Assembly (NCBI GenBank): GCA_963920575.1
Contig: OY986975.1
Coordinates: forward strand, 20,987,897 to 21,051,896
Direction: 5' to 3'
Length of the DNA: 64,000 bases
Origin: Narthecium ossifragum
Lineage: Eukaryota > Streptophyta > Magnoliopsida > Dioscoreales > Nartheciaceae
Numbering within the stretch: position 1 is the stretch's first letter; each line of letters starts with the position of its first letter. This document shows positions 62,981 to 64,000 of this stretch, one piece after another. The notes under the pieces are model-generated. The model did no database searches. It saw only the letters and a program-made list of their open reading frames with translations, and had not been told where the DNA came from. A program made the translations under genes and the position numbers.

Positions 62981-64000
62981 CATCTTTCTGCCGGTCATTG
63001 GAGTGATTACTGTGGATACATACATGCTGATATCTAGATTGTTGGTCAAGACATTTTGATTGCATCCTCTTATTACCTGATTAGGTGATCATGATTATTG
63101 GACATTATCTTTCGACCAACCAAGCCAAGTGCATAATACCGTATTCTCTTTGTTGGTGCAGGATTTGGAAAGCAATGCTTTTGTTGAATCTCCAGTCATG
63201 GGTGCATTGAACTCATCCCTTTGAACATGTCCTACACTATGAATTTTCAGGAGATGTGTTTAATATTACTCAAACCAACTCCCCAGTGTATATATTTAAC
63301 TCAACATTTTGTATACTGGATACATTAAATTTCATGTTTTCGAAAATGATGCTGCTCAACCATCCTTTATATGCAACTGAGGAGGCTCTCATGTCATGGG
63401 AATATGAGTTGATGCAAGTTATTTTCCTCAAACCATCCTTCGAGCAGGTGACTCCTCTCTAAGCACGATCGCCTGTTATCCCCTTCTCCCATTTGAACTG
63501 GATTTGAGTGCCCCATTGATAATTTATCTACTGTAATTGGAAACTGATTCCTTTGATCCAGTCCAATAGTCGAATTATGGTTTCATTTCATTGTTGGTTT
63601 CTGGTTGCATGACTTTGAAGCAGGTACATAAAAGTGCAGGTGTCTTTACATCGAGTGATCATAGCTGATTATTGTTTCATCAAGATGAGCCTACCATAGA
63701 TGATTGAATCCGGCACCTATTGTTATGGACCAACATGTATCATGTCCATAAAATTGTGGACATGATGTGTCCACACAGACCCTGTGTGGAATGTATTGGT
63801 TCAGAAAGTTTCGTGTATTAGTTCAGAAGGAGCTGCGTGGCACGGCACGGCAAATCTTGCCCTGATCAGTCTCTCATTTTCAAGTCTATGCGCAGCATGT
63901 GGAAGTAATGGTGATTGAGCTCTCTGAGTCCCTAACTCAAGACGTGTGTTCTTTGTTTTTGTACTCCTGATATCAAATATTATCGTGTATATCTGTGATG
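62981..64000. other. CHR24 3' region, no further gene recognised
   Basis: AT-rich sequence after the CHR24 stop, presumably 3' UTR and intergenic DNA. Short palindromic words occur near 63750-63785 (GTGGACATGATGTGTCCAC). Open frames here are short and match nothing known. Confidence 0.45.

Overview
This is a stretch of a nuclear plant genome. Genes have many AT-rich introns with GT..AG borders, and the proteins are plant families (ethylene-forming ACC oxidase, a KIWI/PC4 coactivator, a CHR24-type remodeler). Short GC-rich coding exons (ACC oxidase exon 3, the F-box gene, several first exons) set in AT-rich sequence suggest a monocot, but the genus cannot be fixed from the sequence alone. All gene models below were built by hand from reading frame, splice sites and codon phase.

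Layout. 1-8655 (-): most of a ubinuclein (HIRA-complex) gene whose 3' end lies off the left edge. 8.7-16.2 kb: a gene-poor stretch with MITEs, an AT-rich low-complexity tract and a broken PPR fragment. 16332-17545 (+): ACC oxidase. 18459-23697 (+): a KIWI-type PC4 coactivator with a 5'-truncated LINE in its large intron. 24343-27061 (-) and 27336-32341 (+): a farnesylcysteine lyase and a RING-pseudokinase-WD40 protein, head to head across 274 bp. 34635-36466 (-): an F-box gene with an apparent one-base frameshift. 37863-39426: a solo-LTR-like element. 39572-46435: a complete Mutator-like element (MULE). 47104-62980 (+): a 21-exon CHR24/ERCC6L-like SNF2 gene with large repeat-filled introns.

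The most interesting object is the 6,864-bp MULE. It has a perfect 9-bp target duplication and terminal inverted repeats of about 308 bp (about 96% identical by eye). It carries a transposase gene (PB1-like N-terminus, zinc finger, DDE core, SWIM finger) and an apparently intact seven-exon plant-mobile-domain (PMD) gene of 584 codons. The terminal and subterminal regions hold about eleven copies of a palindrome built on ACGTAACT/AGTTACGT. A one-base frameshift removes the transposase CCHC knuckle from the main frame, and a good donor just before the new stop would splice in frame to the PMD gene, so a transposase-PMD fusion is possible.

The host genes look like ordinary housekeeping, hormone and chromatin genes with no sign of an operon-like pathway. 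The two functional links are positional: the bidirectional promoter at 27 kb, and the MULE lying about 660 bp upstream of the CHR24 start codon.
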